A DNA stretch of 64,000 nt from Buttiauxella brennerae ATCC 51605 (GTDB lineage: Bacteria > Pseudomonadota > Gammaproteobacteria > Enterobacterales > Enterobacteriaceae). The stretch lies in contig NZ_LXER01000005.1 in NCBI RefSeq assembly GCF_001654925.1, positions 122,497-186,496 on the forward strand, in the 5' to 3' direction. Below are positions 53,379 through 63,285 of this stretch, in pieces. Within the stretch, counting starts at the first letter, position 1. Every line of letters begins with the position of its first letter. The notes under the pieces were generated by a model. That model had not been told where the DNA came from, searched no databases, and worked only from the letters and a program-made list of their open reading frames with translations. Both the position numbers and the translations under genes were made by a program.

Positions 53379-53400
53379 AGCCCGGTAACGTGCCGGGCAA
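53379..53400 (+). terminator. Hairpin after yaeR
   Basis: GCCCGG-TAACGTG-CCGGGC lies between yaeR and tilS, followed only by AAAACCTTATT. It is a weak terminator or mRNA 3'-end hairpin. It also covers the GTG at 53390 that would otherwise extend tilS. Confidence 0.5.
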
Positions 53401-53422
53401 AACCTTATTCAAGTTACTGACT

Positions 53423-54733
53423 ATGCCACTTCGTCCTCTCATCAAATTATTGCAACCGCACCCGAATTTGCTGGTGGCGTTTAGTGGTGGCCTGGATTCC
53501 ACGGTTTTGCTCCATCAGTTGGTTACGCTTCGTGATACGCAGGCCGCAAACCTCCAGATTCGCACCATGCATATTCATCATGGTTTAAGCCCTTATGCTG
53601 ATGAATGGGCAGAACATTGCCAGCAAGTCTGTGAGCAATGGAACGTGCCGATTGAAGTCAAACGCGTAAAACTGGCAGACGAGGGATTGGGCCTTGAAGC
53701 CCATGCGCGAGCAGCACGTTATCAGGCGCTGGCTGAAACAATACGGTCAGACGAAGTGTTGCTAACGGCGCAGCACCTTGATGACCAGTGTGAAACGTTT
53801 TTACTTGCCCTGAAGCGGGGGAGTGGCCCTGCGGGACTGGCCGCAATGCCAGAACGTTTGTCGTTTGGTGAGACAGAATTAATCCGGCCGCTTCTGGGGC
53901 AAACGCGCAAAGATCTGGAAGCGTGGGCGAATGAACACCAGTTAACGTGGATAGAAGACGAAAGTAATCAGGATGATAGCTACGACCGGAATTTCTTGAG
54001 GTTGCGGGTCATTCCTGAAATCCAGCAGCGCTGGCCGCATTTCCCGCAAAGCGTTGCTCGTAGCGCTGAACTGTGTGGTGAGCAAGAGCAGTTACTTGAT
54101 GAATTACTTGCCGAACAACTCAATGCGCTGATTCAGGACGATGGTTCATTACTGATTGAGCCTCTGCTGTCCCTGAGCGATATCCGACGTGCCGCGTTGT
54201 TACGCCGTTGGTTTGCCCGGCAAAAAGCCGCCATGCCATCACGGGCAGCTTTGGCGCGCTTGTGGGGCGAAGTCGCGACCAGCCGTGACGATGCCACTCC
54301 CCGCCTGAGATTTGGCGCTTACGAAGTTCGCCGTTATCAGGGGTCACTGTACTGGCTGCCTTTGATGAACGGATTGGGTGATGAAATCATTTCCTGGCCG
54401 GCACCTTTTGCACCACTGACGTTGCCTGACGGCCTGGGCACACTTCTATGTAGATCTATTGGGCAGGAAATTCGGGTACCTCACGATAACGAGTCTGTGA
54501 CCGTGCGCTTTAAGGCTTCCGGGCAGTTCCATATTGTTGGGCGCGAACGTGGCCGAAGCTTGAAAAAAATCTGGCAGGAGTCAGGTATTCCACCCTGGCT
54601 GCGCGAAAGAACGCCGCTGCTATTTTATGGTGAGCAATTAATTGCAGCACTGGGTGTTTTTGTCACTCGGGAAGGCATTGCAACGGAACAATCATGCTGG
54701 CGTGTCGACTGGCAAAAGGAGAATCAAAAATGA
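53423..54733 (+). CDS. tilS: tRNA(Ile)-lysidine synthase TilS
   Basis: Adds lysine to C34 of the CAU-anticodon tRNA(Ile), changing its identity from Met to Ile. It is essential in bacteria. The 436-residue protein has the N-type ATP pyrophosphatase P-loop SGGLDS at 21-26, the [14 protein letters not shown] block, and the C-terminal domains ([26 protein letters not shown]). The start at ATG 53423 is preferred to the GTG at 53390, which lies inside a hairpin. Its stop codon overlaps the start of a cytochrome c gene by the ATGA arrangement, which is unlike K-12. Confidence 0.95.
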   Translation: MPLRPLIKLLQPHPNLLVAFSGGLDSTVLLHQLVTLRDTQAANLQIRTMHIHHGLSPYADEWAEHCQQVCEQWNVPIEVKRVKLADEGLGLEAHARAARYQALAETIRSDEVLLTAQHLDDQCETFLLALKRGSGPAGLAAMPERLSFGETELIRPLLGQTRKDLEAWANEHQLTWIEDESNQDDSYDRNFLRLRVIPEIQQRWPHFPQSVARSAELCGEQEQLLDELLAEQLNALIQDDGSLLIEPLLSLSDIRRAALLRRWFARQKAAMPSRAALARLWGEVATSRDDATPRLRFGAYEVRRYQGSLYWLPLMNGLGDEIISWPAPFAPLTLPDGLGTLLCRSIGQEIRVPHDNESVTVRFKASGQFHIVGRERGRSLKKIWQESGIPPWLRERTPLLFYGEQLIAALGVFVTREGIATEQSCWRVDWQKENQK

Positions 54734-55041
54734 AAAGAATGATTATTTTGGCTGGAGTGTTGTTGTGTAGCCAATCGGTACTGGCAAAAGGTGACGCAGC
54801 CGCTGGTGAGCTGAAAGCAATGATGTGTGTGGCCTGCCACGGTGCGACGGGGAAAGTTTCCGTGCCGATGTACCCGAATCTTGCCGGGCAAAACGAGGCG
54901 TATCTTGAACACTCGTTGAAGGCATATAAAAAAGGTGAGCGTAGCGGTGGGCAAGCGGAAGTGATGAAGGCTTATGTGAGCGGCCTTTCCAATGAAGATA
55001 TCAGTAATCTGGCGGCTTACTACGCCTCAATGAAACCGTAA
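54730..55041 (+). CDS. Small periplasmic c-type cytochrome (cytochrome c553-like)
   Basis: A 103-residue precursor. A signal peptide covers residues 1-19 (cleavage after SVLA), and the mature 84-residue class I cytochrome has heme motif C33-V-A-C-H37. The block [24 protein letters not shown] is typical of c553 and c4-type cytochromes. M79 in [12 protein letters not shown] is the likely sixth ligand, and the end is [11 protein letters not shown]. An AAGGAG site lies inside the tilS 3' end, and ATG 54730 overlaps the tilS TGA, so translation is coupled. K-12 has no gene here. The redox partner is unknown. It would need the Ccm haem-ligation system, encoded elsewhere. Confidence 0.9.
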   Translation: MKRMIILAGVLLCSQSVLAKGDAAAGELKAMMCVACHGATGKVSVPMYPNLAGQNEAYLEHSLKAYKKGERSGGQAEVMKAYVSGLSNEDISNLAAYYASMKP

Positions 55042-55068
55042 AAAAAACGGGCAGCTCATGGCTGCCCG
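55040..55068 (-). terminator. rof terminator, shared with the cytochrome gene end
   Basis: CGGGCAGC-TCATG-GCTGCCCG is followed on the minus strand by eight T. It ends rof. It overlaps the stop codon of the plus-strand cytochrome gene, for which it lacks a T-tract. Confidence 0.85.
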
Positions 55069-55089
55069 CGTATGCGGATACTTTGCGTA

Positions 55090-55350
55090 TCAGGACTCGC
55101 TAACTACGACAGTACCAATTTCAGGATGGCTGAAGCTGGTAATTTTATCGAGACGAACTTCGCGAGTGGCTCCGGCATCATCGAGAATCAAATATTCGAT
55201 GTTTTTACGAGACACCAGGTCACTGGCTTTCGCCTTGAAAACTTCTCCGCTCTTTAACTCCAGCGTCAATAATAAGTGATGCTGGCAGGCGAGCTCGAGA
55301 TTGTCATAATCATCACAATTGATGGGTTGATAGGCATCATTCATTGACAT
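55090..55350 (-). CDS. rof: Rho-binding antiterminator Rof (YaeO)
   Basis: Binds the Rho hexamer at its primary RNA site and inhibits Rho-dependent termination in E. coli. The 86-residue Sm-like beta protein has the conserved [22 protein letters not shown] and the end [19 protein letters not shown] 55350 has a GGTGAG site. An internal ATG two codons later (55344) gives the 84-residue version often annotated. The start overlaps the 3' end of yaeP by 14 bases, so expression is coupled. Confidence 0.94.
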   Translation of the reverse strand: MSMNDAYQPINCDDYDNLELACQHHLLLTLELKSGEVFKAKASDLVSRKNIEYLILDDAGATREVRLDKITSFSHPEIGTVVVSES

Positions 55351-55537
55351 AATCGCTCACCAGTAAGTTCGCGGCAGCATACGCCGCCTGTTCCCTAATC
55401 GATTCTGGTTGTGCTTCGTTGGAAGCCACTTCATTCAGCACTTTCAATACGCAACCCAGTGCATCGGGAATGTAACCCAAATCTCCGCTGGCTATTTCCG
55501 CATAGCGCCGCCGTACTAATTCACAATACTTTTCCAC
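55337..55537 (-). CDS. yaeP: YaeP family protein (UPF0253), function unknown
   Basis: A 66-residue helical protein conserved in enterobacteria with no assigned activity. It is read from GTG at 55537 with a strong AAGGAGGG site. The sequence [33 protein letters not shown] through to LLVSDYVNE matches the E. coli protein. An upstream in-frame ATG (55618) adds 27 residues across the ribosome-binding site and is rejected. It heads the yaeP-rof pair and is divergent from yaeQ. Confidence 0.9.
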   Translation of the reverse strand: MEKYCELVRRRYAEIASGDLGYIPDALGCVLKVLNEVASNEAQPESIREQAAYAAANLLVSDYVNE

Positions 55538-55742
55538 ACGCCCTCCTTTCAGAGTCCCGAACTCAGACTTAATCGTGTGATGCCAGTTAAGCCTACGAAG
55601 ATAAACTCTGTTTAGCAAGGTGACTATACCACAGCAGTGAAACCGATATCAGCAGACCAACTCGCTACTTGAGTGAATACATAACAGCGTTTTTGCGGGG
55701 TTTTCGTTACAATGAGCGCCTTATTGAGTTCGGAGAAGTGTG

Positions 55743-56285
55743 ATGGCGTTAAAAGCGACAATCTATAAAGCGATGGTGAATGTTGCCGATCTCGATCGCA
55801 ATCAATTCCTGGATAGCAACCTGACGCTTGCGCGCCATCCTTCGGAAACGCAAGAACGTATGATGCTGCGTTTGCTGGCATGGATTAAATACGCCAACGA
55901 GCGCCTGCAATTCAGCCGTGGTTTAAGTGCTGAAGACGAGCCGGAAATCTGGCAGCGTAACGATCATATGGGTATCGACCTGTGGATTGAGCTGGGCCTG
56001 CCAGAAGAAAAACGCCTGAAAAAAGCCTGTAGCCAATCAGCGCAAGTGGCGCTGTTTACCTATAACAGCCGTGCTGCGGAAGTCTGGTGGCAGCAGCATC
56101 AGAACAAACTCAAGCAATACCAAAACTTGTCTATCTGGTATCTGGATGATGAGCAACTGGCGAAGCTGTGTGAGTTTGGTACACGTTCGATGAACTTGCA
56201 GGCTACCATTCAGGATGGCGCTATCTGGTTATCTGATGCTGAGAATAATCTCGAAATTCATTTCACGGCCTGGCAGCATCATTGA
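55743..56285 (+). CDS. yaeQ: YaeQ family protein (PD-(D/E)XK nuclease-like)
   Basis: A 180-residue protein of the YaeQ superfamily, whose fold is a variant of the PD-(D/E)XK nuclease core, although no activity is proven. In older work it was linked to suppression of rfaH loss of haemolysin expression, and later data did not settle a role. The conserved blocks are [34 protein letters not shown] and [15 protein letters not shown] 55743 is preceded by GGAG. Its TGA shares a base with the arfB ATG. Confidence 0.92.
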   Translation: MALKATIYKAMVNVADLDRNQFLDSNLTLARHPSETQERMMLRLLAWIKYANERLQFSRGLSAEDEPEIWQRNDHMGIDLWIELGLPEEKRLKKACSQSAQVALFTYNSRAAEVWWQQHQNKLKQYQNLSIWYLDDEQLAKLCEFGTRSMNLQATIQDGAIWLSDAENNLEIHFTAWQHH

Positions 56286-56704
56286 TGATAGTGGTGTCAC
56301 GAACGGTAGCTATACCGGACACTGAGGTCACTATTACAGCTATCCGCGCGCAGGGAGCGGGCGGTCAGCATGTGAATAAAACCTCAACAGCTATCCATTT
56401 GCGTTTTGACATTCGTGCCTCCAGCCTGCCAGAGTATTATAAAGAACGCTTACTGGCGGCAAGTCACCATCTGATTACGCCTGATGGCGTGGTGATTATT
56501 AAGGCACAAGAATACCGTAGTCAGGAAATGAACCGTGAAGCGGCAGTCGCACGGCTTATTTCATTGATTCAGGAATTAACCGTTGAGCAGAAAAGCCGAC
56601 GAGCGACGCGACCTACGCGCGCGTCAAAAGAGCGTCGTCTGGCATCGAAATCACAAAAATCAACGACGAAATCATTGCGTGGAAAAGTCCGTCGCCCTGA
56701 GTGA
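56285..56704 (+). CDS. arfB: Alternative ribosome-rescue factor / peptidyl-tRNA hydrolase ArfB
   Basis: Rescues ribosomes stalled on non-stop mRNA by hydrolysing peptidyl-tRNA. The 139-residue protein has the release-factor GGQ motif at 26-28 ([14 protein letters not shown]) and a Lys/Arg-rich C-terminal tail ([18 protein letters not shown]...) that enters the mRNA channel. The start at 56285 overlaps the yaeQ stop, so the pair is coupled. It was formerly called YaeJ. Confidence 0.95.
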   Translation: MIVVSRTVAIPDTEVTITAIRAQGAGGQHVNKTSTAIHLRFDIRASSLPEYYKERLLAASHHLITPDGVVIIKAQEYRSQEMNREAAVARLISLIQELTVEQKSRRATRPTRASKERRLASKSQKSTTKSLRGKVRRPE

Positions 56705-56739
56705 CGAACGGCAAAGATATTGACCAGAAGAGGGAAGAG

Positions 56740-57438
56740 ATGGTGAAAAAGATTCTATTGTCGGCAGTTGCCGTATTCAGCTTGTTTGCACTTTTTGGTT
56801 GTAATAACCGGGCTGAAGTTCAAACGTTACAGCCGGCTCAAGCCGCAGAACTACAGCCAATGCAGCAAAGTTATAAAGGGGTTTTACCTTGCGCGGATTG
56901 TTCAGGGATTGAAACGTCGCTGTTTTTGGAAAAAGACGGCACCTGGGTGATGAACCAACGTTATCAGGGCGCGAAAGAACCGGCAGTATTTGCATCTTAC
57001 GGTAGCTGGGCGCGCACGGCGGATAAACTTGTTCTCACTGAACGTGACGGTGAAAAGCTCTATTTCCGCCCGAAAGGCGATAACCTGGAGATGTTGGACA
57101 GGGCAGGTAATTCGATTGAGTCTCTGCTCAATTACACTCTGACGCCGAGTAAAGAAGCATTACCTGCAACGCCAATGACCATGAAAGGCATGTACAAATA
57201 TATGGCTGATGCGGCAATTTTCCAGGATTGCACCACCGGGAAAACATTCCCTGTGGCCAGTAACGCAGAACTGGAACGTGGATATGCGGCAGCGCGGGGT
57301 GAGGATTACCAGCCGGTGTTGCTGGTGGTTGATGCGCACTTTACCTTGCAGGCATCACCAGATAGCGGCGAGTTGAAGAAAACAGTCGTTGCTGACAGAA
57401 CAGCTAAATTTGAGCCTAAGAAAAGCTGTCACGATTGA
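56740..57438 (+). CDS. nlpE: Outer-membrane lipoprotein NlpE, Cpx-activating surface sensor
   Basis: Signals surface contact and lipoprotein trafficking faults to the CpxA sensor kinase. It was also called CutF. The 232-residue precursor has lipobox LFG-C21, a short linker, an N-terminal domain with the C51-A-D-C54 redox motif (GVLPCADCSGIETSLFLEKDG), and a C-terminal domain whose two cysteines (FQDC and KKSC) match the E. coli pair sensing oxidative folding. ATG 56740 follows AGGGAAGAG. An upstream frame start (56701) overlaps arfB. The C-terminal segment differs clearly from E. coli. Confidence 0.94.
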   Translation: MVKKILLSAVAVFSLFALFGCNNRAEVQTLQPAQAAELQPMQQSYKGVLPCADCSGIETSLFLEKDGTWVMNQRYQGAKEPAVFASYGSWARTADKLVLTERDGEKLYFRPKGDNLEMLDRAGNSIESLLNYTLTPSKEALPATPMTMKGMYKYMADAAIFQDCTTGKTFPVASNAELERGYAAARGEDYQPVLLVVDAHFTLQASPDSGELKKTVVADRTAKFEPKKSCHD

Positions 57439-57452
57439 TAAACCGTGGATAT

Positions 57453-57490
57453 AAAAAAGCCCCGCTAATTGCTTAGCGGGGCTTTTTCTT
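57453..57490. terminator. Bidirectional terminator between nlpE and proS
   Basis: AAAAAAGCCCCGCTA-ATTGCT-TAGCGGGGCTTTTTCTT is a strong stem with an A-run on one side and a T-run on the other. It fits the convergent nlpE and proS genes. K-12 carries yaeF in this gap, and here there is no gene. Confidence 0.92.
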
Positions 57491-57502
57491 TATGCGTCAG
57501 AC

Positions 57503-59221
57503 TTAGCGTGGAATCTGTGCCAACAAGAAATCAATGATTTCGCTGGTTTTGATCATCTGCTTCTCGCCTGCACGGCGGTTTTTGTATTCAACTTCTTCGC
57601 TATCAAGGTTGCGATCGCCGATAACGACAGTGTGTGGAATACCAATCAGTTCCATATCGGCAAACATCACGCCTGGACGCTCTTTACGGTCATCCATTAA
57701 TACGTCGATGCCTTTGGCACGCAGAGTTGAGTACAGCTCTTCAGCAAGTTCTTTCACGCGGAAAGATTTGTGCATGTTCATCGGCAGAATCGCAACCTGG
57801 AAAGGTGCAATCGCATCTGGCCAGACAATGCCGCGCTCGTCGTTGTTCTGCTCGATTGCAGCAGCCACTACGCGAGTCACACCGATACCGTAGCAACCCA
57901 TGGTCAGTGTCTGGTTACGGCCATCTTCACCCTGAACAGAGGCTTTCATTGCTTCAGAATACTTGGTGCCGAGCTGGAAGATATGACCCACTTCGATACC
58001 GCGTTTAATCAGCAGAGTGCCTTTACCGTCCGGGCTAGGATCGCCTTCCACCACGTTACGAATATCAGCAACTTCTGGCAGCGCAACATCGCGTTCCCAG
58101 TTAACGCCAACGAAGTGTTTACCGTCGATGTTTGCGCCCGTCGCGAAATCACTCATTGCGGCAACGGTACGGTCGATAACGACAGGGATTGGCAGATTAA
58201 TTGGGCCAAGTGAACCTGGACCTGCTTTAGCGACGGCACGAATTTCTTCTTCGGTCGCGAAAGTCAGTGGGCTGGCAACTTGCGGCAGTTTTTCTGCTTT
58301 AACTTCGTTCAGTTCATGATCGCCACGAACCAGCAGAGCAACCAGCGGATAAGCGCTACCTTCAGTTGCTTTGACCATCAAAGTCTTCACTGTTTTTTCA
58401 ACTGGCAGATTGAACTGCTCAACCAACTCGGCGATGGTTTTTGCATTCGGCGTATCGATCTGCGTCATTTCAACAGTGGGTGCAGCACGACCACCTGCTG
58501 GAGCAACGGCTTCAGCAAATTCAATATTCGCGGCGAAATCAGAATCAGTTGAGAAGATAACATCATCTTCACCGCTCTGTGCCAGTACCTGGAATTCGTG
58601 AGATGCGCTGCCACCAATAGAACCGGTATCTGCTTCTACTGCGCGGAAATCCAGACCCATACGGGTGAAGATTTTGCTGTAGGCTTGATACATTGCATCA
58701 TAAGTTTCCTGCAGGGATTCCTGAGAAGTATGGAAAGAGTAAGCATCTTTCATCAGGAATTCACGGGAACGCATGACGCCGAAACGTGGGCGCACTTCGT
58801 CACGGAACTTAGTCTGGATCTGGAAGAAGTTCAGTGGCAGTTGTTTGTAAGAGCTCAGCTCATTACGAATCAGGTCAGTGATGACTTCTTCGTGAGTTGG
58901 GCCGAGAACAAATGGACGATCGCCGCGATCAACAAAACGCAGCAGCTCTGGGCCATACTGTTCCCAACGACCGCTCTCCTGCCACAAATCTGCGGGCTGA
59001 ACCACGGGCATGCACATCTCGATGGCACCGGCGTTGTTCATCTCTTCACGCACGATGTTTTCGACTTTTTTCAGGACGCGCAGACCGGTCGGCAACCAGG
59101 TATACAAACCAGAAGCGAGTTTGCGGATCATCCCGGCACGCAGCATCAGTTGGTGGCTGATGACCTCAGCGTCGGCTGGTGTCTCCTTCAGTGTGGAGAG
59201 CAGATATTGGCTAGTACGCAT
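57503..59221 (-). CDS. proS: Prolyl-tRNA synthetase
   Basis: Charges tRNA(Pro). It is the bacterial-type class II enzyme of 572 residues, with motif 1-3 regions (e.g. [25 protein letters not shown]) and an inserted editing domain of about 180 residues that clears Ala-tRNA(Pro) ([13 protein letters not shown] within). The C-terminal anticodon domain ([22 protein letters not shown]) is present. The start [20 protein letters not shown] at 59221 matches E. coli. An extension to 59278 is rejected. Confidence 0.98.
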   Translation of the reverse strand: MRTSQYLLSTLKETPADAEVISHQLMLRAGMIRKLASGLYTWLPTGLRVLKKVENIVREEMNNAGAIEMCMPVVQPADLWQESGRWEQYGPELLRFVDRGDRPFVLGPTHEEVITDLIRNELSSYKQLPLNFFQIQTKFRDEVRPRFGVMRSREFLMKDAYSFHTSQESLQETYDAMYQAYSKIFTRMGLDFRAVEADTGSIGGSASHEFQVLAQSGEDDVIFSTDSDFAANIEFAEAVAPAGGRAAPTVEMTQIDTPNAKTIAELVEQFNLPVEKTVKTLMVKATEGSAYPLVALLVRGDHELNEVKAEKLPQVASPLTFATEEEIRAVAKAGPGSLGPINLPIPVVIDRTVAAMSDFATGANIDGKHFVGVNWERDVALPEVADIRNVVEGDPSPDGKGTLLIKRGIEVGHIFQLGTKYSEAMKASVQGEDGRNQTLTMGCYGIGVTRVVAAAIEQNNDERGIVWPDAIAPFQVAILPMNMHKSFRVKELAEELYSTLRAKGIDVLMDDRKERPGVMFADMELIGIPHTVVIGDRNLDSEEVEYKNRRAGEKQMIKTSEIIDFLLAQIPR

Positions 59222-59334
59222 GTTGTTACGGTTCCATTTGAACGGCAGATAACTGGCTACCTGAGTAGCCTGATGCAAAATAAGTGTTTTAGTTTACCAG
59301 TGTGGCAGGGATGTCAAAAGAGAAGGGCGATAAA

Positions 59335-60042
59335 TTAACGGGTCTCAATTGCAAACACTTCTGAACCTTCGTCGGTCACACGCCAACGAACGTTAAAATC
59401 CAGCAATAAAACGGCGTATGTTTTACCTGTATCTTCTGTCTTACGATAGGCTGGACGAGGATCTTGTGCGAGCACCTGGCGGATGAAACGCTCAATATAA
59501 GGGTAACGTTTATCCAGCGCCGGTAATTGCTGCTGCACTTCAGCGGTAAAGTAAACCGGCATATCGGCTGCGGGAGCATGCTGCGCATAACCCGCCATGG
59601 CGTCTGGTATCGCTTCGGCAAACGGCAAATAAGGTTTGATATCGACAACCGGCGTGCCGTCGACCAAATCCAGGCTGCCTAACTGCAAAATGACCTGATC
59701 TTTCTGGCAACGAATACCTTTTAGCTCAACCAGCGACATCCCAATGGGATTGGGGCGGAAGGTCGAGCGAGTAGCAAAGACGCCCATACGCGCATTCCCA
59801 CCCAGGCGCGGCGGGCGAACCGTCGGGCGCCAGCCACCTTCCATCGTTTGATGAAAGACAAACAAAAGCCATAGATGGCTAAAGCCTTCAAGACCACGAA
59901 CAGCATCTGCCACATTATATGGAGGCAGTAAATGCAGCTCGCCACCGCCATCAGTCACTAAACCAGGCTGGCGGGGAACGGCAAACTTCTCTTTATAAGG
60001 AGAGTGAATAACACCGATTTGCTCAAAACTAAAGGCTGTCAT
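59335..60042 (-). CDS. trmO: tRNA (adenine(37)-N6)-methyltransferase TrmO
   Basis: A SAM-dependent enzyme that methylates t6A37 to m6t6A in tRNA(Thr). It was formerly YaeB/TsaA. The 235-residue protein has an N-terminal beta-barrel with GVIHSPYKEKFAVPRQPG and the SAM-site block RPPRLGGNARMGVFATRSTFRPNPIGMSLVEL, then a C-terminal helical domain. The start at 60042 (MTAFSFEQIG) overlaps the rcsF stop by four bases, so rcsF-trmO is an operon. Confidence 0.95.
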   Translation of the reverse strand: MTAFSFEQIGVIHSPYKEKFAVPRQPGLVTDGGGELHLLPPYNVADAVRGLEGFSHLWLLFVFHQTMEGGWRPTVRPPRLGGNARMGVFATRSTFRPNPIGMSLVELKGIRCQKDQVILQLGSLDLVDGTPVVDIKPYLPFAEAIPDAMAGYAQHAPAADMPVYFTAEVQQQLPALDKRYPYIERFIRQVLAQDPRPAYRKTEDTGKTYAVLLLDFNVRWRVTDEGSEVFAIETR

Positions 60043-60443
60043 TTTGCCGAAACGTTTAACGCAGACCCAACACAAACGGCCTGACGATAGCACCCAGGAG
60101 TACCACTGGTAACATCACAGCTATGCAATAACACGGCGTTTGCTTTCATTTTTGATGCGTTAACTTGCAAGCGTTTACGGGCTGTTGGGATATTTGGTGG
60201 CGAATCCTGATTGCTAACCTGGCATGAATCGCCGCTGACTTCGCCAAGATCGCGGAAAGGCTTACCCACTAACTCTTCAGCATTAGTATAAATTCTTACG
60301 GGGGCCGGACGAACTGGCTTCGGTTTAACAGGCTCAGGTACCGGTGTTGTTGCAGTGCTTTTAACAGGTTCAACAGGGGATCTGCTTAGCATCGTACAGC
60401 CGCTCAGCATGACTGCTAATAAACAGATCGGTAAAGCACGCAT
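60039..60443 (-). CDS. rcsF: Outer-membrane lipoprotein RcsF
   Basis: Senses outer-membrane and peptidoglycan damage and relieves IgaA inhibition of the Rcs phosphorelay, while being threaded through OMPs by BamA. The 134-residue precursor has lipobox LSG-C16, a Pro/Lys-rich linker (about 25-50) and the four cysteines C74, C109, C118 and C124 that form its two non-consecutive disulfides, all at E. coli positions. It is cotranscribed with trmO. BamA, its partner in surface exposure, is encoded 19 kb away in the same window. Confidence 0.96.
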   Translation of the reverse strand: MRALPICLLAVMLSGCTMLSRSPVEPVKSTATTPVPEPVKPKPVRPAPVRIYTNAEELVGKPFRDLGEVSGDSCQVSNQDSPPNIPTARKRLQVNASKMKANAVLLHSCDVTSGTPGCYRQAVCVGSALNVSAK

Positions 60444-60502
60444 AATTTTTCCTCAATGAATGATAAAACGCGATTATTGAACCAAGCTCTCGCACAAATA
60501 AC

Positions 60503-60524
60503 AAGACGGGCATAAGCCCGTCTT
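60503..60524 (-). terminator. metQ terminator
   Basis: AAGACGGG-CATAAG-CCCGTCTT lies 34 bp beyond the metQ stop, followed on the minus strand by TGTTATTTG. It separates metNIQ from rcsF. Confidence 0.75.
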
Positions 60525-60557
60525 AGATTATTTACGCAAAAATAGAAGAATGGAAAC

Positions 60558-61373
60558 TTACCAGCCTTTTACTGCGCCGCCGTTGAAGACTTTGTTTGCT
60601 GCTTCGTAAACTTCGTCAGACTGGTAAGCCTGAACGAATTTCTTCACATTTTCAGCGTCTTTGTTGTCTTCACGGGATACGATCATGTTCACGTATGGAG
60701 AGTCTTTATCTTCAACGAAGATACCGTCTTTCGCTGGAGTCAGGCCAATCTGGCTTGCGTAAGTGGTGTTGATGATAGCCAGAGCAATCTGAGCATCGTC
60801 CAGAGAACGTGGCAACTGAGGTGCTTCCAGCTCAACCAGCTTCAGGTTTTTAGGGTTCTCGGTGACATCCAGAACAGTTGGCAGCAGGCCAACACCATCT
60901 TTCAGTTTGATCAGACCTTGTTTTTGCAGCAGCAGTAAAGAGCGGCCAAGGTTAGTTGGATCGTTTGGCAAAGCGACCTGTGCACCAGTTTGCAGCTCAT
61001 CCAGAGATTTGATTTTTTTGGAGTAACCAGCAATTGGGTATACGAATGTGTTGCCTACGCTTACCAGTTTGTAACCACGGTCTTTGATCTGCTGATCCAG
61101 GTATGGTTTGTGCTGGAAGGCGTTAGCATCGATATCGCCTTTGCTCAGTGCTTCGTTAGGCAGAACGTAATCGTTAAAGGTAACCAGCTCAACATCCAGG
61201 CCATATTTCTCTTTTGCGACTTTCTGCGCAACTTCAGCAACCTGCTGTTCAGCACCAACGATGACGCCAACTTTAATATGGTTTGGATCTTTCTCGTCCT
61301 GACCGCAACCCACAAGTGCCAGAGAACCAATCAGAGCACCAACTGCCGCAAAGGTTTTAAATTTAAAAGACAT
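60558..61373 (-). CDS. metQ: Methionine-binding lipoprotein MetQ
   Basis: The substrate-binding component of the MetNIQ transporter for L- and D-methionine. The 271-residue precursor has lipobox LVG-C23 and the NlpA-family body (HIKVGVIVGAEQQVAEVA, GDIDANAFQHKPYLDQQI, VFNGGAVKGW at the end). The length equals E. coli. It is third in the metN-metI-metQ operon, 44 bp after metI. Confidence 0.97.
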   Translation of the reverse strand: MSFKFKTFAAVGALIGSLALVGCGQDEKDPNHIKVGVIVGAEQQVAEVAQKVAKEKYGLDVELVTFNDYVLPNEALSKGDIDANAFQHKPYLDQQIKDRGYKLVSVGNTFVYPIAGYSKKIKSLDELQTGAQVALPNDPTNLGRSLLLLQKQGLIKLKDGVGLLPTVLDVTENPKNLKLVELEAPQLPRSLDDAQIALAIINTTYASQIGLTPAKDGIFVEDKDSPYVNMIVSREDNKDAENVKKFVQAYQSDEVYEAANKVFNGGAVKGW

Positions 61374-61417
61374 ATCCCTTCCTTACTATGTGTAAAAACG
61401 ATGTTGTGTTGAACGTA

Positions 61418-62071
61418 TTATTTGTGAGTCACTGCCCGGACGATACGATCGCCTGAGAATTGAATTAAATACACTAATACCACCAATAACACTAATACCG
61501 TATTCATCACGGTAGCGTTATAACCGATATAACCATACTGATAACCAATCTGACCTAAGCCTCCGGCACCAACCGCACCACCCATAGCAGAATAGCCAAC
61601 CAGAGTAATCAGCGTGATGGTTGCAGCATTCACCAGACCCGGTAGTGCTTCTGGCAACAGAACTTTGCGAATGATCTGCATTGGTGTAGCACCCATTGCG
61701 CGTGAAGCTTCAATCAGGCCCGACGGGATTTCTAACAAGGCGTTTTCAACCATACGTGCGATGAATGGTGCGGCACCTACAGTTAATGGCACGATAGCAG
61801 CCTGCAGACCAATTGAGGTCCCGACAATAGTACGAGTAAATGGAATCATCCATACCAGCAATATAATGAACGGGATAGAACGGAAGATATTCACTAACGC
61901 TGAAAGGCTGTTATAAACCTTCGCGTTCGCGCTGATTTGCCCCGGACGTGTAATATAGAGGAGCACACCAACAGGCAACCCAAGAACGAAGCCAAAGAAT
62001 CCAGACACAAACGTCATTGCCAGCGTTTCATAAACGCCTTTTAACAGTAACCACATCATTGGCTCAGACAT
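61418..62071 (-). CDS. metI: D,L-methionine ABC transporter permease MetI
   Basis: The membrane subunit of MetNIQ. The 217-residue protein has about five transmembrane segments and the coupling-helix region [24 protein letters not shown] that contacts MetN. Its start overlaps the metN stop by eight bases, so translation is coupled. It is nearly identical to E. coli. Confidence 0.97.
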   Translation of the reverse strand: MSEPMMWLLLKGVYETLAMTFVSGFFGFVLGLPVGVLLYITRPGQISANAKVYNSLSALVNIFRSIPFIILLVWMIPFTRTIVGTSIGLQAAIVPLTVGAAPFIARMVENALLEIPSGLIEASRAMGATPMQIIRKVLLPEALPGLVNAATITLITLVGYSAMGGAVGAGGLGQIGYQYGYIGYNATVMNTVLVLLVVLVYLIQFSGDRIVRAVTHK

Positions 62072-63095
62072 AACCCAGCACCTCTACTTTTACATGTTGC
62101 TGCTGCAGGTATGCGATAGCAGCGTCCATATCTTGATGTTCTCCGTGCAACTCACACAGCATAATGCCGAACTTCACGCCTCCAGCGTAATCCATCTGCG
62201 CGCTTATGATATTGCTGTTCACATTAAAGCGGCGGGCGGTTTCGGAAAGCAGCGGAGCATCAACAGACTGGCCGGTAAATTCCAGGCGCAGTAAAGGAAC
62301 CGTTGTTTCGCTTTTATCGGCGCTCAAACGCTGTGCGTAATCTTCCGGAATATCCAGATGCAAAGTGGATTGAATGAACTGTTGTGCCAGCGGTGTCTTT
62401 GGATGAGAGAACACTTCGCTTACGGTGTCTTGTTCTATTAACTCACCGTCGCTAATGACCGCAACGCAATCACAGATGCGTTTAACAACATCCATTTCAT
62501 GAGTAATTAAAAGAATAGTCAGGCCAAGACGGCGGTTGATATCTTTCAGAAGTTCCAGAATCGAGCGTGTCGTTGCGGGATCGAGTGCGCTGGTGGCTTC
62601 ATCGCACAGCAGGACTTTTGGATTACTTGCCAGAGCGCGAGCAATCGCGACACGCTGCTTTTGCCCACCGGACAGGTTAGCTGGGTATGCATCGTGCTTT
62701 TCGCTCAGGCCGACTAAATCGAGTAATTCAGACACGCGGCGCTTAATTTCTTCACGTGGCGTATTGTCCAGCTCTAAAGGCAATGCAACGTTGCCATAAA
62801 CAGTACGGGAAGAGAGCAAATTAAAGTGCTGGAAAATCATGCCAATCTGGCGGCGAGCTTTAGTCAGTTGCCCTTCAGAAAGCGTTGTCAGCTCCTGGCC
62901 ATCGACCAGTACTGAACCTTGAGTTGGACGTTCGAGCAGGTTTACACAGCGGATGAGTGTGCTTTTCCCTGCACCTGATGCGCCGATCACGCCATAAATT
63001 TGCCCAGCAGGAACATGCAGGCTGACATTATTCAGCGCCTGTATGCTGCGGCTTCCTTGCTGGAACACTTTGGTGATATTCGAAAGTTTAATCAT
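62064..63095 (-). CDS. metN: Methionine ABC transporter ATP-binding protein MetN
   Basis: The ATPase of the methionine importer. The 343-residue protein has Walker [10 protein letters not shown] (38-46), signature LSGGQKQR, Walker [12 protein letters not shown], the switch histidine in LITHEMD, and the C-terminal NIL/C2 domain (about 265-343) that binds methionine and inhibits transport when the cell is replete. It is the first gene of the operon. The upstream DNA carries MetJ-type met boxes. Confidence 0.97.
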   Translation of the reverse strand: MIKLSNITKVFQQGSRSIQALNNVSLHVPAGQIYGVIGASGAGKSTLIRCVNLLERPTQGSVLVDGQELTTLSEGQLTKARRQIGMIFQHFNLLSSRTVYGNVALPLELDNTPREEIKRRVSELLDLVGLSEKHDAYPANLSGGQKQRVAIARALASNPKVLLCDEATSALDPATTRSILELLKDINRRLGLTILLITHEMDVVKRICDCVAVISDGELIEQDTVSEVFSHPKTPLAQQFIQSTLHLDIPEDYAQRLSADKSETTVPLLRLEFTGQSVDAPLLSETARRFNVNSNIISAQMDYAGGVKFGIMLCELHGEHQDMDAAIAYLQQQHVKVEVLGYV

Positions 63096-63180
63096 TAGGT
63101 TATTTATTATCGTATGAGTGTAAGCCGTGGCATTTTCTGCTGCCGATAACGGGCGATGACCGTCATCAATATGGATGTTA

Positions 63181-63204
63181 AGGCATCCAGACGTCTAAAT
63201 CAAT
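63181..63204 (-). promoter_or_regulatory. MetJ operator (tandem met boxes) upstream of metN
   Basis: Three adjacent octamers, AGGCATCC, AGACGTCT and AAATCAAT, lie about 90 bp ahead of metN. The central one is the perfect MetJ consensus AGACGTCT. SAM-bound MetJ should repress metNIQ, as in E. coli. The operator lies between the divergent metN and gmhB genes. Confidence 0.82.
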
Positions 63205-63285
63205 CTGCGAATGATTGTCTGTTCCCGCGAGGATAAGAAATCATGCGATACTACAGCTAATAATCCCAGTTTCAGGAGTTTCCAA

